A stretch of DNA of 64,000 nt from Streptomyces sp. WZ-12 (GTDB taxonomy: Bacteria > Actinomycetota > Actinomycetes > Streptomycetales > Streptomycetaceae), in NCBI RefSeq assembly GCF_028898845.1, contig NZ_CP118574.1, positions 1,364,001-1,428,000 of the forward strand. The letters are read 5' to 3'. Position 1 is the stretch's first letter, and each line of letters starts with the position of its first letter. The notes beneath the pieces were generated by a model. That model did not search any database. It worked only from the letters and a program-made list of their open reading frames with translations, and was not told where the DNA came from. The translations under genes were made by a program, and so were the position numbers. Positions 24,121 to 31,824 of this stretch are shown in pieces.

Positions 24121-24300
24121 TCACTTACACGCGTTACCGAAACCGTCCGCGCCCTTGTGACACGCCCCGTCCTGGAAACCGTCGTTGTAGTCGGTCACGT
24201 GCGCCTTATCGGCAGCCTTAGCGTCCACGCTATGAACCGTGACCCCTGTGCCAGTAGCGAGCATCACGGCGGCCACGCCCGCAAGAATCCAGTTACGCAT
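24121..24300 (-). CDS. Small secreted or membrane-anchored protein
   Basis: 59-aa protein with a clear signal sequence (MRNWILAGVAAVMLATGTGV) and a small processed part containing two Cys (FQDGACHKG, GNACK). Start ATG 24300 overlaps the upstream stop (TAATG). Superinfection or envelope role is possible; not shown. Confidence 0.55.
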   Translation of the reverse strand: MRNWILAGVAAVMLATGTGVTVHSVDAKAADKAHVTDYNDGFQDGACHKGADGFGNACK

Positions 24301-24467
24301 TACCAATCCACTCCCAACATTTGTTCAAGTTCAATGGCCGTAGGCGCCTCAGCTAGCCTCAATGCCTCCACATACGCGGAATCGATCTGCGCCCTCGTGA
24401 TTTCCTCGCCGTCACCAATCGCCATCATGAGAATGCCGACCAGCGCATCAGCTATACGGGTATCCAT
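24300..24467 (-). CDS. Small acidic early protein
   Basis: 55-aa acidic helical protein (ADALVGILMMAIGDGEEITRAQ). It overlaps the upstream gene by 16 bases and the downstream one by TAATG. Function unknown. Confidence 0.5.
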   Translation of the reverse strand: MDTRIADALVGILMMAIGDGEEITRAQIDSAYVEALRLAEAPTAIELEQMLGVDW

Positions 24468-24682
24468 GCCTGGTTTCCTTCCTGTACCGCTTTCAGGGTC
24501 TTCCGGTACGCACCTCTAGGAACCGTGAAATCAACCAGACACCCGAAGATGTCCAGCGCCTCAAAGTGCTCGCTGCACAGGTTCCGGGATTGCCTCCCGT
24601 GCACGTACCCGATCACGTAAGGCAGGGCGCCTACCGCCTGACAGTGCCTGATGTCGCACTCGCGTTTGAGATTGACGGTCAT
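24452..24682 (-). CDS. First gene of the leftward early operon, zinc-binding
   Basis: 76-aa protein with strong AGGGGAGG ribosome site. C-x4-C (CDIRHC) and C-x2-H (LCSEHFEAL) give a likely zinc site; compare the 69-aa protein at 21157. The early promoter lies about 310 bases upstream, leaving a long leader. Confidence 0.6.
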   Translation of the reverse strand: MTVNLKRECDIRHCQAVGALPYVIGYVHGRQSRNLCSEHFEALDIFGCLVDFTVPRGAYRKTLKAVQEGNQAWIPV

Positions 24683-25001
24683 GTTGCCTCCCCTTTGTTC
24701 TGCTGCGTGCCCATGACCGGTCTTGCACCTGAGAACCGCTTACACCGGTAGTCATGGACTACGGGCTGTTTGCTTGCCTGATCGCAAGCGCAGCCCTATG
24801 AGGGTGATACCTCCGCCGGTTGTCGCTTGGGGCCACCGGGCAACCCATACGCGGTTTGATGCCTTACCTCAGCACTTGCTTTGGTCGTGCACGCTTCCGC
24901 ACTCTCCCGGATCCGTAGATCCTTGGCCGCTTAGAGTCTGTCCCTTGCTTAGAACCTTAGTCCTTCGCTTTGTTTGGGCTGTTCCCCTTGCGACACCCAG
25001 A

Positions 25002-25030
25002 ACATTACGCAACTTGTTAGCTGTACGCAA
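25002..25030 (-). promoter_or_regulatory. Promoter of the leftward early operon
   Basis: On the minus strand: -35 TTGCGT (25030-25025), a 17-base spacer and -10 TAATGT (25007-25002). The spacer contains the 16-mer GTACAGCTAACAAGTT (in part) also seen at 22485. It would drive the operon starting at 24682. Confidence 0.6.
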
Positions 25031-25600
25031 GTAAGCCAATAAGCCTCTGACCTGCGGTTTTTAACATCATCAACGCCCTGACCTGCATAAACGCTATCTA
25101 GGTAAAGTGCATAGCAATCTAAGTAGTCATAGCGCTACGTACAGTATCCAAGCTGGCCCTACCCGGATACATAGGAATATGCGCGCATGCATCTAGCACA
25201 CCATCTATCCCTAAGTCCAGAAAGCCATGTGCGCCAACTTAAGGGCCTACCGCATACACCTAGGCCCTGTACAGCACCCTCATATAGATAGGCCCTCATG
25301 CGGGCACCTATCCATTGCTACTCTTTGTGCTTTAGTCTCACTCTTTGTGTTTTCATTCATTCTTTGCTTTGTGACTCTTGACTTAGCCTCTTCAATCCGT
25401 TATCGCCCCTCAATCAAGCATTATCACCACAATGAGACAAGCATCACCACAAGCATCCATAGGCAACATGCAAACAAACATGTAACGTAGAAAGAATGCC
25501 TAAAACAGGCATCTCCCATTCGACACCCATAGCCCACCTAAGGAACTCCCCCACTCAATAGACGGTCCGTTACCTGCTCACCAAAAGAAGGATGGCAACC

Positions 25601-25613
25601 AACCTAACTAACC
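25601..25613. repeat. Copy 3 of the AACCTAACTAACC element
   Basis: Exact 13-mer, preceded by AACC as in copy 1; the GTGA part is not conserved here. An oppositely oriented, related sequence follows about 30-60 bases to the right, so the pair faces outward. Confidence 0.55.
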
Positions 25614-26117
25614 CATAACAGAAGGCATCCACCCCTAACCGTAGAGTTAATAGTTAATTAGGTAGGTTCCCTTGCCTGCATCCAATAAGGAATGTCTATG
25701 CATATGGGGGGTAATGTTAGTTCGTTTGCACATAAGGAACCGCCGGAGGCTGTCGCTCGGCATACGTACGAACCAAGGGTCTAATGATCTTGCTTGGCTA
25801 GCCTAAGACGCTTAGATAGCCTAACGAGCTTCTGCATGGCTCCCTGAGGGCCTTTCGAGAGGCTTGGCAGCCAATGACGCCAAGGAGAGAACATAAAGCG
25901 CCCTAGGGGTCTTAGAAGGCTTTCCAGGGGCATCAGGGGTCCGTCTAGCTGCTCCGACTTAGAGCACCTATCCCTATATTTGTGAACTACGCCACAGCAG
26001 TGTCACTAAATCGAGAGAGTGACAAGTACGTTATTAGTGGAGGGGTAAATATATATGCTCCCTAGCCATACATGAACTTAGTGGTCGTCTAGGTTATCTA
26101 TCTATGGGTACAAGTGA

Positions 26118-26140
26118 GCCCCGGCTACCAGGGCCGGGGC
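26118..26140. terminator. GC hairpin after the small gene at 26158
   Basis: GCCCCGGC pairs with GCCGGGGC around a 7-base loop, with no clear T-run. It lies just beyond the stop of the minus-strand gene at 26158. Confidence 0.5.
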
Positions 26141-26157
26141 TTCGCCTTCTCCTCTAA

Positions 26158-26367
26158 CTAACTCCATACGTCTGATCCTCCGCCCCTCCATGTGATGAGT
26201 CGGGAGTCGTCGAGGCTGATCTCATCCTCATCAAGGCCGGCACGTCGAAGGAACTCGACAACGTCTCTAGGGCCGTAGGCAAGGCCCAGGTTCTCGGCAT
26301 TTACCGTCACCCGCCGGCCACCAGTAGGCGACGGTGGATGCACCACCACAAGTGGACGTGTAGCCAT
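26158..26367 (-). CDS. Small hypothetical protein, paralogue of a chromosomal gene
   Basis: 69-aa protein starting at ATG 26367. It is clearly homologous to the chromosomal gene at 59126-59353: both share HPP(S/T)P(T/S)GGRRVTV, then GLA(Y/H)G-x-x-DV-x-EFLRRAG and the C-terminal LDD-x-RL-x-x-WRGG. The family appears Streptomyces-specific to me, of unknown function. A prophage copy at the very end of the element suggests capture from a host. Confidence 0.7.
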   Translation of the reverse strand: MATRPLVVVHPPSPTGGRRVTVNAENLGLAYGPRDVVEFLRRAGLDEDEISLDDSRLITWRGGGSDVWS

Positions 26368-26484
26368 GCCCCCACTGTGCGCCAAAAGCTTCAGTGACGC
26401 ATGGGTACGGAACTGCGCCCACTCTGCGAGAACTGTCGCCAGGAGTGCCGAGAGGTGGCCGTCGAGGGCCACACCCCGTGAATC

Positions 26485-26514
26485 AACCTAACTAACCTCT
26501 GACTGTCCGTGATG
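26485..26514. repeat. Copy 4 of the AACCTAACTAACC element
   Basis: Exact 13-mer, followed after 11 bases by GTGATGG. On the minus strand it gives a promoter-like TCACGG, 16 bases, TAGGTT, about 120 bases upstream of the gene at 26158-26367. Confidence 0.55.
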
Positions 26515-26678
26515 GCCCTCTCACGGGGCCTCGGGGTTCGAGCTGGGGCGTCACGGGGTCCGGGCAGACGTGCCTGATGAGGCGTCAGCGAAGTCAGCAT
26601 TGGGTCAGCATGAGTCCTGGCAGAGGCTGTTTCAGGGGGTCACACCTGCAACTCGCTTACTGACCCCGAAAACCTGCT

Positions 26679-26702
26679 TTGACCTGCTGCGATGCAGGTC
26701 AA
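26679..26702. promoter_or_regulatory. Inverted repeat near the attachment junction
   Basis: TTGACCTGC and its exact complement flank a 6-base loop, about 35-40 bases from the prophage-host junction. Three GTCAGC copies lie nearby (26584, 26593, 26604). They may be attP-arm or directionality-factor sites, or an operator. Confidence 0.45.
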
Positions 26703-26750
26703 CCGCAGATCAGGCTAGACTCCTCTGCACCCCCGGATGTCCTTCTGGTA
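26703..26750. other. Right attachment junction (attR region)
   Basis: Reading leftward, homology to LigD polymerase stops after FFYQK, and the frame ends within about eight codons (stop at 26715). GC content and codon style change here. The exact core cannot be fixed without the other end of the prophage. Confidence 0.7.
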
Positions 26751-26960
26751 GAAGAACTCGCCCTCGACGCCGTCGGGGAAGCGCTGCATCGTCGTCGGCC
26801 GGTCCCGCAGCCCGCGCAGCACGCCGTCGGCCACCGCCAGGTAGTAGTGGACAACGTCCAGCTTGGTGAAGCCGCGCTCCGGGTAGTACGTCTTGTCCGG
26901 GTTCGACACCCGCACCGCGCGTCCCGCGACGTCCAGTTCCACAGCTCCGGCTCCGGCCAT
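26715..26960 (-). pseudogene. LigD-type primase-polymerase gene, broken by the prophage
   Basis: About the first 75 codons of a LigD polymerase-domain protein (VELDVAGRAVRVSNPDKTYYPERGFTKLDVV, in part, then RPTTMQRFPDGVEGEFFYQK). The family is about 300 aa and works with Ku and a ligase in non-homologous end joining. Here only the N-terminus remains and the frame ends in prophage DNA. The rest of the gene should lie at the far end of the prophage, beyond the window. It is divergent from the ligase gene by 86 bases. Confidence 0.85.
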
Positions 26961-27046
26961 GCCTCCACGCTAGGTTCCGCCGCGCACCCCCGCGCGCCGG
27001 CCGTCTCCGCGGGCGGGAACGGGCCGCGGCCCGCAGGATCGGGGGC

Positions 27047-28108
27047 ATGGACCTGCCCGTGATGCCCCCGGTCTCCCCCATGCTCGCCAAGCCGGTCGCC
27101 GAGCTCCCCGCCGGCATGCAGTACGAGGCGAAGTGGGACGGCTTCCGCGTCATCGTGTTCCGGGACGGCGACGAGGTCGAGATCGCCAGCCGCACCACCA
27201 AGTCGCTCAGCCGCTACTTCCCCGAGGTGCTCGACGCGGCGCGGGCCCAACTGCCGCCGCGCTGCGTGCTCGACGGCGAGATCGTCATCGCGCACGACGG
27301 CCGGCTGCACTTCGAGGAGTTGCTGGAGCGCATCCACCCGGCCGACTCCCGGGTGCGGACCCTCGCCGCCCGTACGCCGGCGTCGCTGGTCGCCTTCGAC
27401 CTGCTGGCGCTGGACGACGCCGACCTGCTCGGCGAGGCGCAGACGGTCCGCCGGGCGGCGCTGGTCGAGGCGCTGCGGCCGGCCCGGGCGCCGGTGCACA
27501 CCGCGCCCGCCACCACCGATCTGGAGCTGGCCCGGCGGTGGTTCGGGCAGTTCGAGGGCGCCGGGCTGGACGGGGTGATCGCCAAGCCGTTGGACCTGCC
27601 GTACCGGCCCGGCGACCGGGCGATGTTCAAGGTCAAGCACGCCCGGACCGCGGACTGCGTGGTCGCGGGCTACCGCGAGCACAAGAGCGGCCCGGTGGTC
27701 GGCTCGCTGCTGTTGGGGCTGCACGACGACGCCGGCCACCTCCAACACGTCGGGGTCTGCGCCTCGTTCCCGATGGCCAGGCGGCGGGCGCTGGTGGAGG
27801 AGTTGGCACCGCTGCGGATGGCCGACGCCACCGGCCACCCCTGGGGCGACTGGACCGACGAGGCGGCGCACGGGGCCCGTCGGATGCCGGGCGGCCCGAG
27901 CCGCTGGAGCGGTGGGAAGGACCTGTCGTGGGTGCCACTGCGCCCGGAGCGGGTGTGCGAGGTGGGCTACGACCACATGGAGGGCGACCGCTTCCGCCAC
28001 ACCACGCAGTTCCGCCGCTGGCGACCCGACCGCACGCCGGGGAGTTGCACCTATGCCCAGTTGGAGGAGCCGGTCGGCTACGACCTGGGCGAGCTGCTGG
28101 GTGAGTGA
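27047..28108 (+). CDS. ligC: ATP-dependent DNA ligase (LigC/LigD ligase type)
   Basis: 353-aa ligase. Motif I is YEAKWDGFR (residues 25-33) with the AMP-accepting Lys; CVLDGEIV is motif III-like, VIAKPLD is motif IV and MFKVKHARTADCVV is motif V. An OB-fold follows. The length fits the ligase-only LigC/LigD type used in repair and end joining. Its partner polymerase gene next door is interrupted by the prophage, so this ligase probably still acts but the local pair is split. Confidence 0.9.
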   Translation: MDLPVMPPVSPMLAKPVAELPAGMQYEAKWDGFRVIVFRDGDEVEIASRTTKSLSRYFPEVLDAARAQLPPRCVLDGEIVIAHDGRLHFEELLERIHPADSRVRTLAARTPASLVAFDLLALDDADLLGEAQTVRRAALVEALRPARAPVHTAPATTDLELARRWFGQFEGAGLDGVIAKPLDLPYRPGDRAMFKVKHARTADCVVAGYREHKSGPVVGSLLLGLHDDAGHLQHVGVCASFPMARRRALVEELAPLRMADATGHPWGDWTDEAAHGARRMPGGPSRWSGGKDLSWVPLRPERVCEVGYDHMEGDRFRHTTQFRRWRPDRTPGSCTYAQLEEPVGYDLGELLGE

Positions 28109-28123
28109 CCGGGCGGCGGCCGA

Positions 28124-29110
28124 TCACTGCTCCGGCGGCCAGCTACGCCGGCTCTCCCCCGGCGCCAACCGGTCCACCACCTCGGCGAGTTCCCGGCACG
28201 CCTGCTCGATCCGCCGCCGGACGGCGTTCTGCTCGGTGACGATCGCCGAGAGCAGCAGCGCGGTGAGGGCGGCGGAGGCGTTCAGGGCCTGGAGGTTGAC
28301 CATGGTCTCCAGCAGGCTCCGGCCGGCGAACGGGCCGTACCCGCGGGTGGCCGCGTTGATCGCGCAGACCGACATCACCAGGACGCAGGGCGCCGCGCCG
28401 ATCAGTTGGAACCGCAGCGCCGCCCACACGATCACCGGGAAGACCAGGAACAGCAGGGACAGCGAGGAGCGGGTGATCACCACCGAGACCGCCGCCACGG
28501 CCACCAGGAGCGTGACCGCCTCGGCCCAGCGGTGGAGGGGGAAGTGCCGGGGCCATCGGACGGCCTGGCAGGCCAACAGCAGCGGAGCGATGACCAGGAC
28601 CCCCATCGCGTCCCCCACCCACCAGGACGCCCAGGTGCGCCAGAAGTCCCCCGTGGGCAGCGCCCCGGTCAGCACCTGGGTGCCGCTGCCCAGCGTCGCG
28701 CTGATCACCATCGCGGCGAACGCGCCCAGCGCCACCAGGGCCACCCCGTCGCGCAGCCGGTCCAGTTCGGTGCGGAAGCCGACCCGGCGCAGCATCAGAC
28801 AGGCGCACACCGGGGCGAGGGTGTTACCGGCGATCACGCCGATGCCGGCGAGGTCGAGCCGGGTGAGCGTGGAGATGACCAGGAAGGTGCCGAGCGCGAT
28901 GCCCGGCCACATCCGCAGCCCCATCAGCAGCAGGCAGCTCAACGCGATGCCGGTGGGTGGCCACAGCGGGGTGACCACCGCCCCCGCGACCACCACCTGT
29001 TCCAGCAGACCGACCTTCGCGGCTCCGTAGTAGACGGCGGCGAGCGCGAGGTTCCCCAGGGCTGCCGGCGCCAGCCGACGGATCTCCCCGGTGCGCACCA
29101 CGCCAGCCAT
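28124..29110 (-). CDS. MASE1-domain integral membrane protein
   Basis: 328-aa protein; start ATG 29110. About eight membrane helices in the MASE1 arrangement (VTPLWPPTGIALSCLLLMGLRMWPGIALG; TWASWWVGDAMGVLVIAPLL) and a short C-terminal coiled region. MASE1 is a sensory module usually fused to a kinase, cyclase or phosphatase. Here no output domain is attached; a SpoIIE-type phosphatase gene lies immediately upstream in the operon. Confidence 0.85.
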   Translation of the reverse strand: MAGVVRTGEIRRLAPAALGNLALAAVYYGAAKVGLLEQVVVAGAVVTPLWPPTGIALSCLLLMGLRMWPGIALGTFLVISTLTRLDLAGIGVIAGNTLAPVCACLMLRRVGFRTELDRLRDGVALVALGAFAAMVISATLGSGTQVLTGALPTGDFWRTWASWWVGDAMGVLVIAPLLLACQAVRWPRHFPLHRWAEAVTLLVAVAAVSVVITRSSLSLLFLVFPVIVWAALRFQLIGAAPCVLVMSVCAINAATRGYGPFAGRSLLETMVNLQALNASAALTALLLSAIVTEQNAVRRRIEQACRELAEVVDRLAPGESRRSWPPEQ

Positions 29111-29165
29111 CAGACAACGCCGGTGACCGGGCCCCGGCCGCGACACGCGCTCGCGGCCCCGGGCT

Positions 29166-29993
29166 TCACCCCCGTCGGTCCGCGTCGTAGCGCAGCACGA
29201 TCACCGCGGCGTCGTCGGTGTGCCCGGTGAGTTCGGCGACGCACAGCACCGCCTCGGCGACCTCGGCCGGGTCGTCCCCGGCCTTCGCGCCGACCAGCCG
29301 GGCCACCTCCGCCAGTCCGTCGTCGATGGGGAACGACGGGCCCTCGATCACCCCGTCGGTGAGCAGCACGAACGCGCCCGCCGTGGCGAGCCGCCGGCGG
29401 GTGACCGGATAGTGCTGCCCCGGCAGCACGCCGAGCGGGATGCCCCCGGGGTCCTCGGCCAGGCCGCACCGGCGGTCGGTGGTGGCCCAGACCGCGGGGA
29501 CGTGCCCGGCGCGGGCGCTGGTCAACTCCCAGGACACCGGGTCGAAGCGGACGAAGGTGCAGGTCGCGAAGAGTTCGGAGTCGATGGACAGGAGCAGGTC
29601 GTTGGCCCGGCTGAGCACCTCGCCGGGGTCGGGGGCGTGGGCCGCGACGGCCCGCAGCCCGATCCGGATCTGCCCCATGAACGCGGCCGCCTCGACGTCG
29701 TGGCCCTGCACATCGCCGACGGAGAAGGCGAGCGAGCCGTCCGGGAGGGCGAAGCCGTCGTACCAGTCGCCCCCGATGGCGAGGCCGTGCCGGGCCGGGA
29801 CGTAGCTGGCGGCGGTGCGCAGACCGGGGAGCTCGGGGAGGGTGGCCGGCAGCATCTCCCGTTGAAGGACCTCGGCCAGCTCGACCCTGGCCCGCTGGAG
29901 TTCCGCGCCCTCCCGCGCCTGGGCGGTCAGCCGGCCGAGCGTGCTCAGCAGATCGTCGGCGCTCGCCGACCGCGGGGGACGACGCCGAAGCAT
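29166..29993 (-). CDS. SpoIIE/RsbU-type PP2C phosphatase
   Basis: 275-aa protein. After an N-terminal helix (about 10-55) comes a PP2C/SpoIIE catalytic domain with GGDWYDGF, VGDVQGHD, AGHVPAVW and LLTDGVIE metal-binding motifs. Such phosphatases activate anti-anti-sigma factors in stress or developmental pathways. The following MASE1 gene, 55 bases downstream, is probably its sensor; the two are often fused in Streptomyces. Confidence 0.92.
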   Translation of the reverse strand: MLRRRPPRSASADDLLSTLGRLTAQAREGAELQRARVELAEVLQREMLPATLPELPGLRTAASYVPARHGLAIGGDWYDGFALPDGSLAFSVGDVQGHDVEAAAFMGQIRIGLRAVAAHAPDPGEVLSRANDLLLSIDSELFATCTFVRFDPVSWELTSARAGHVPAVWATTDRRCGLAEDPGGIPLGVLPGQHYPVTRRRLATAGAFVLLTDGVIEGPSFPIDDGLAEVARLVGAKAGDDPAEVAEAVLCVAELTGHTDDAAVIVLRYDADRRG

Positions 29994-30074
29994 GGCCCCA
30001 TCATATTTCCGGGGTCCGGCATCCGCTCCACGGCGACGTCGCGCCCCGGCGGCTCCCGCCGGGGCGCGACGGGG

Positions 30075-31706
30075 TCAGGCGACGGCCCGCCGCACGACCG
30101 TGAGGTGGCCGACGCCGGACCGCACCGCCCAGAAGAAGACCGCCAGCGCGACGGCGCCCACGGTGAGCGAGTCGTAGGGCGCGGGCAGGTGCCCGGAGCC
30201 CTTGAAGGTGCCCAGCCAGGACAGTGCGGTGAGCGCGAGGAGGTACACCACCAGCCAGGCGCCGGTGGTGAGTTCGGCCTTCAGCGGGCGGCGCGGACCG
30301 GCGCCGTCGCTCTCCGCGGACCGGGCGCCGGGCCGCCGCATCACCAGGAAGAGCAGCAGTCCCACGAGGACCATCGGCAGCGCCAGCCGCAGGTGCTGCC
30401 AGCCCGACCAGTAGACGAACTCGCTGGCCACCACGAAGCTCAGCGGGGCGATCCAACGCAGCCCCGGTACCCACCCGGCGGTGCCGCCGCCGGCCTCGGT
30501 ACGGAAGACCGCCACCGCGACCGCGGAGGCGCAGTAGATCAGCAGGTACATGTCGCCCATGACGCTGACGATGTCCTGCCAGCCGCCGAACGGCAGCAGG
30601 TACAGCACGATCACCACGAGGTTGATCACCAGGGCGCGGCGCGGCATGCCAGAGCCCTCGTCGATCTTCATGAAGTAGCGCGGGATGGTGCCGTTCTTGG
30701 CCAGCGCGTAGGTGTGCCGGGCGTCGATGGCCACCCCGACGTACGCCGAACCGCCGGGCGAGAGCACCGCGTCGGCGTAGAGCAGGTTGGAGAGCCAGTG
30801 GAGGTTGAGGATCAGCGCCAGCTGCCCGAAGGGCGAGTCGAAGGAGACGCCCTTCCAGCCGCCGCCGAGCAGGCTCTCGGGGACGGTGAACAGATAGGCG
30901 ACCTGGAGCGCCACGTACATCAGCAGGGCCAGGCCGATGCCGGCCAGCACGGCCCAGGGGAGGGTGCGGCGGGGGTTGCGGGTCTCGCCGGAGAAGTCCA
31001 TCGGGGCCTGGAAGCCGTTGACGGAGTAGACGATGCCGCCGCCGGCCAGCGCGGTCAGGCAGGCGACATAGCCGTACGGGGCGAAGCCGCCGTGGTCGGT
31101 CAGGCGCCCGGAGTGCCAGCCGGAGGCGATCAGGGCGAGCACGGTGGCGACCGGTACCGCGATCTTGAAGATCGAGACCAGGGTGTTGAGGCGGGCGAAG
31201 AGCCGGACCGCGAACCAGTTCAGCGCGGTCAGCAGCACGCTGAGGCCGGCGGCCACGGCCAGTCCGGAGGCGGTGAGGGTGTGGCCGTTGTAGAGGCCGG
31301 GGACGTAGTGCGCGGTGTACTGCATGATGGCGCTGATCTCGGCGGCGGTGGCGCCGACCGAGAGCAGCACCGACCAGCCGACGAGGGTGCCGACCAGCCG
31401 CCCGTTGGCGAGCAGCGGCCAGCGGACGGTGCCGCCGCCCTCCGGCCGGGACGCCCCCAGCTCGATCATCACCAGCGCGACCAGCCCGCACAGCAGGCCC
31501 GCGCCCACCCACGACAGCAGCGCGGCCGGGCCGGCGGTCTGCGCGGCGTACATGGCGGCGAACAGCCAACCGGAGCCGACGATGTTGGAGAAGCCGATTC
31601 CGGTCAGTCCCCAAAAGCCCAGGTCGCGCCGCAGTCGGCGTTCCTGCGTCCGCACTTCGGACGCACCGCCTCCGACGGACTCCCCCGCTACCTGATGCTC
31701 CGTCAC
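30075..31706 (-). CDS. APC-family amino acid permease
   Basis: 543-aa membrane protein, start GTG 31706. About 12-14 helices. N-terminal helix carries GFSNIVGSGWLFA, the unwound substrate-binding segment of the APC superfamily; YSVNGFQAPMDFSGETRNPRRTLP is the conserved loop after helix six. Substrate cannot be told. No linked enzyme suggests one. Confidence 0.9.
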   Translation of the reverse strand: MTEHQVAGESVGGGASEVRTQERRLRRDLGFWGLTGIGFSNIVGSGWLFAAMYAAQTAGPAALLSWVGAGLLCGLVALVMIELGASRPEGGGTVRWPLLANGRLVGTLVGWSVLLSVGATAAEISAIMQYTAHYVPGLYNGHTLTASGLAVAAGLSVLLTALNWFAVRLFARLNTLVSIFKIAVPVATVLALIASGWHSGRLTDHGGFAPYGYVACLTALAGGGIVYSVNGFQAPMDFSGETRNPRRTLPWAVLAGIGLALLMYVALQVAYLFTVPESLLGGGWKGVSFDSPFGQLALILNLHWLSNLLYADAVLSPGGSAYVGVAIDARHTYALAKNGTIPRYFMKIDEGSGMPRRALVINLVVIVLYLLPFGGWQDIVSVMGDMYLLIYCASAVAVAVFRTEAGGGTAGWVPGLRWIAPLSFVVASEFVYWSGWQHLRLALPMVLVGLLLFLVMRRPGARSAESDGAGPRRPLKAELTTGAWLVVYLLALTALSWLGTFKGSGHLPAPYDSLTVGAVALAVFFWAVRSGVGHLTVVRRAVA

Positions 31707-31824
31707 GAAACGGCCTCCTCGACTCGCTGTCTGCGCCGGTCAGGACCCTACTCGACGTGTTCGCGCCAGCGGGAAGCCGATTGTTGCGGCAATGTGAAGC
31801 GTTCGACGGGAGGGTTTTGAGGGG

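Larger units (their letters stand above)
24683..26157. other. 1.5-kb AT-rich region without convincing genes
   Basis: No frame here has coding character, ribosome site and reasonable composition together; an 87-codon plus-strand frame at 25227-25490 looks accidental. The stretch holds the early promoter (25002-25030), pyrimidine-rich runs near 25320-25400 (repeated CTCTTTGTG), copy 3 of the AACCTAACTAACC element at 25601, a reversed, related sequence near 25643-25670 (GTTAATTAGGTAGGTT), and repeated TAGCCTAA near 25795-25825. It is the obvious place for replication origin, operators, small RNAs or Lsr2 binding. Confidence 0.6.
1..26740. mobile_element. Right-hand part of an integrated siphovirus-type prophage
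   Basis: Tail, lysis, RiPP cargo, regulatory and early genes run from the left edge to a junction near 26,740. Tape measure, Dit-like and Gp37-like tail genes, CHAP endolysin, holin-like protein, DUF3987 protein and many tiny overlapping minus-strand genes make the prophage identity clear. GC content rises sharply past the junction. Capsid genes and integrase are not seen and are presumed to lie left of position 1. The right boundary is set by loss of homology inside a LigD polymerase gene. Whether the phage is inducible cannot be told from this window. Confidence 0.93.

Noticed and set aside
25227..25490. 87-codon plus-strand frame in the AT-rich region
   Set aside because: Odd composition (His/Thr/Tyr-rich tail), no ribosome site, no neighbour on that strand.
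24683..26700. Integrase gene near the right end of the prophage
   Set aside because: No frame in this part resembles a tyrosine or serine recombinase; it should be at the left end, outside the window.
29220..31820. 866-codon plus-strand frame opposite phosphatase and permease
   Set aside because: Shadow of two clear minus-strand genes; composition is not that of a real protein.
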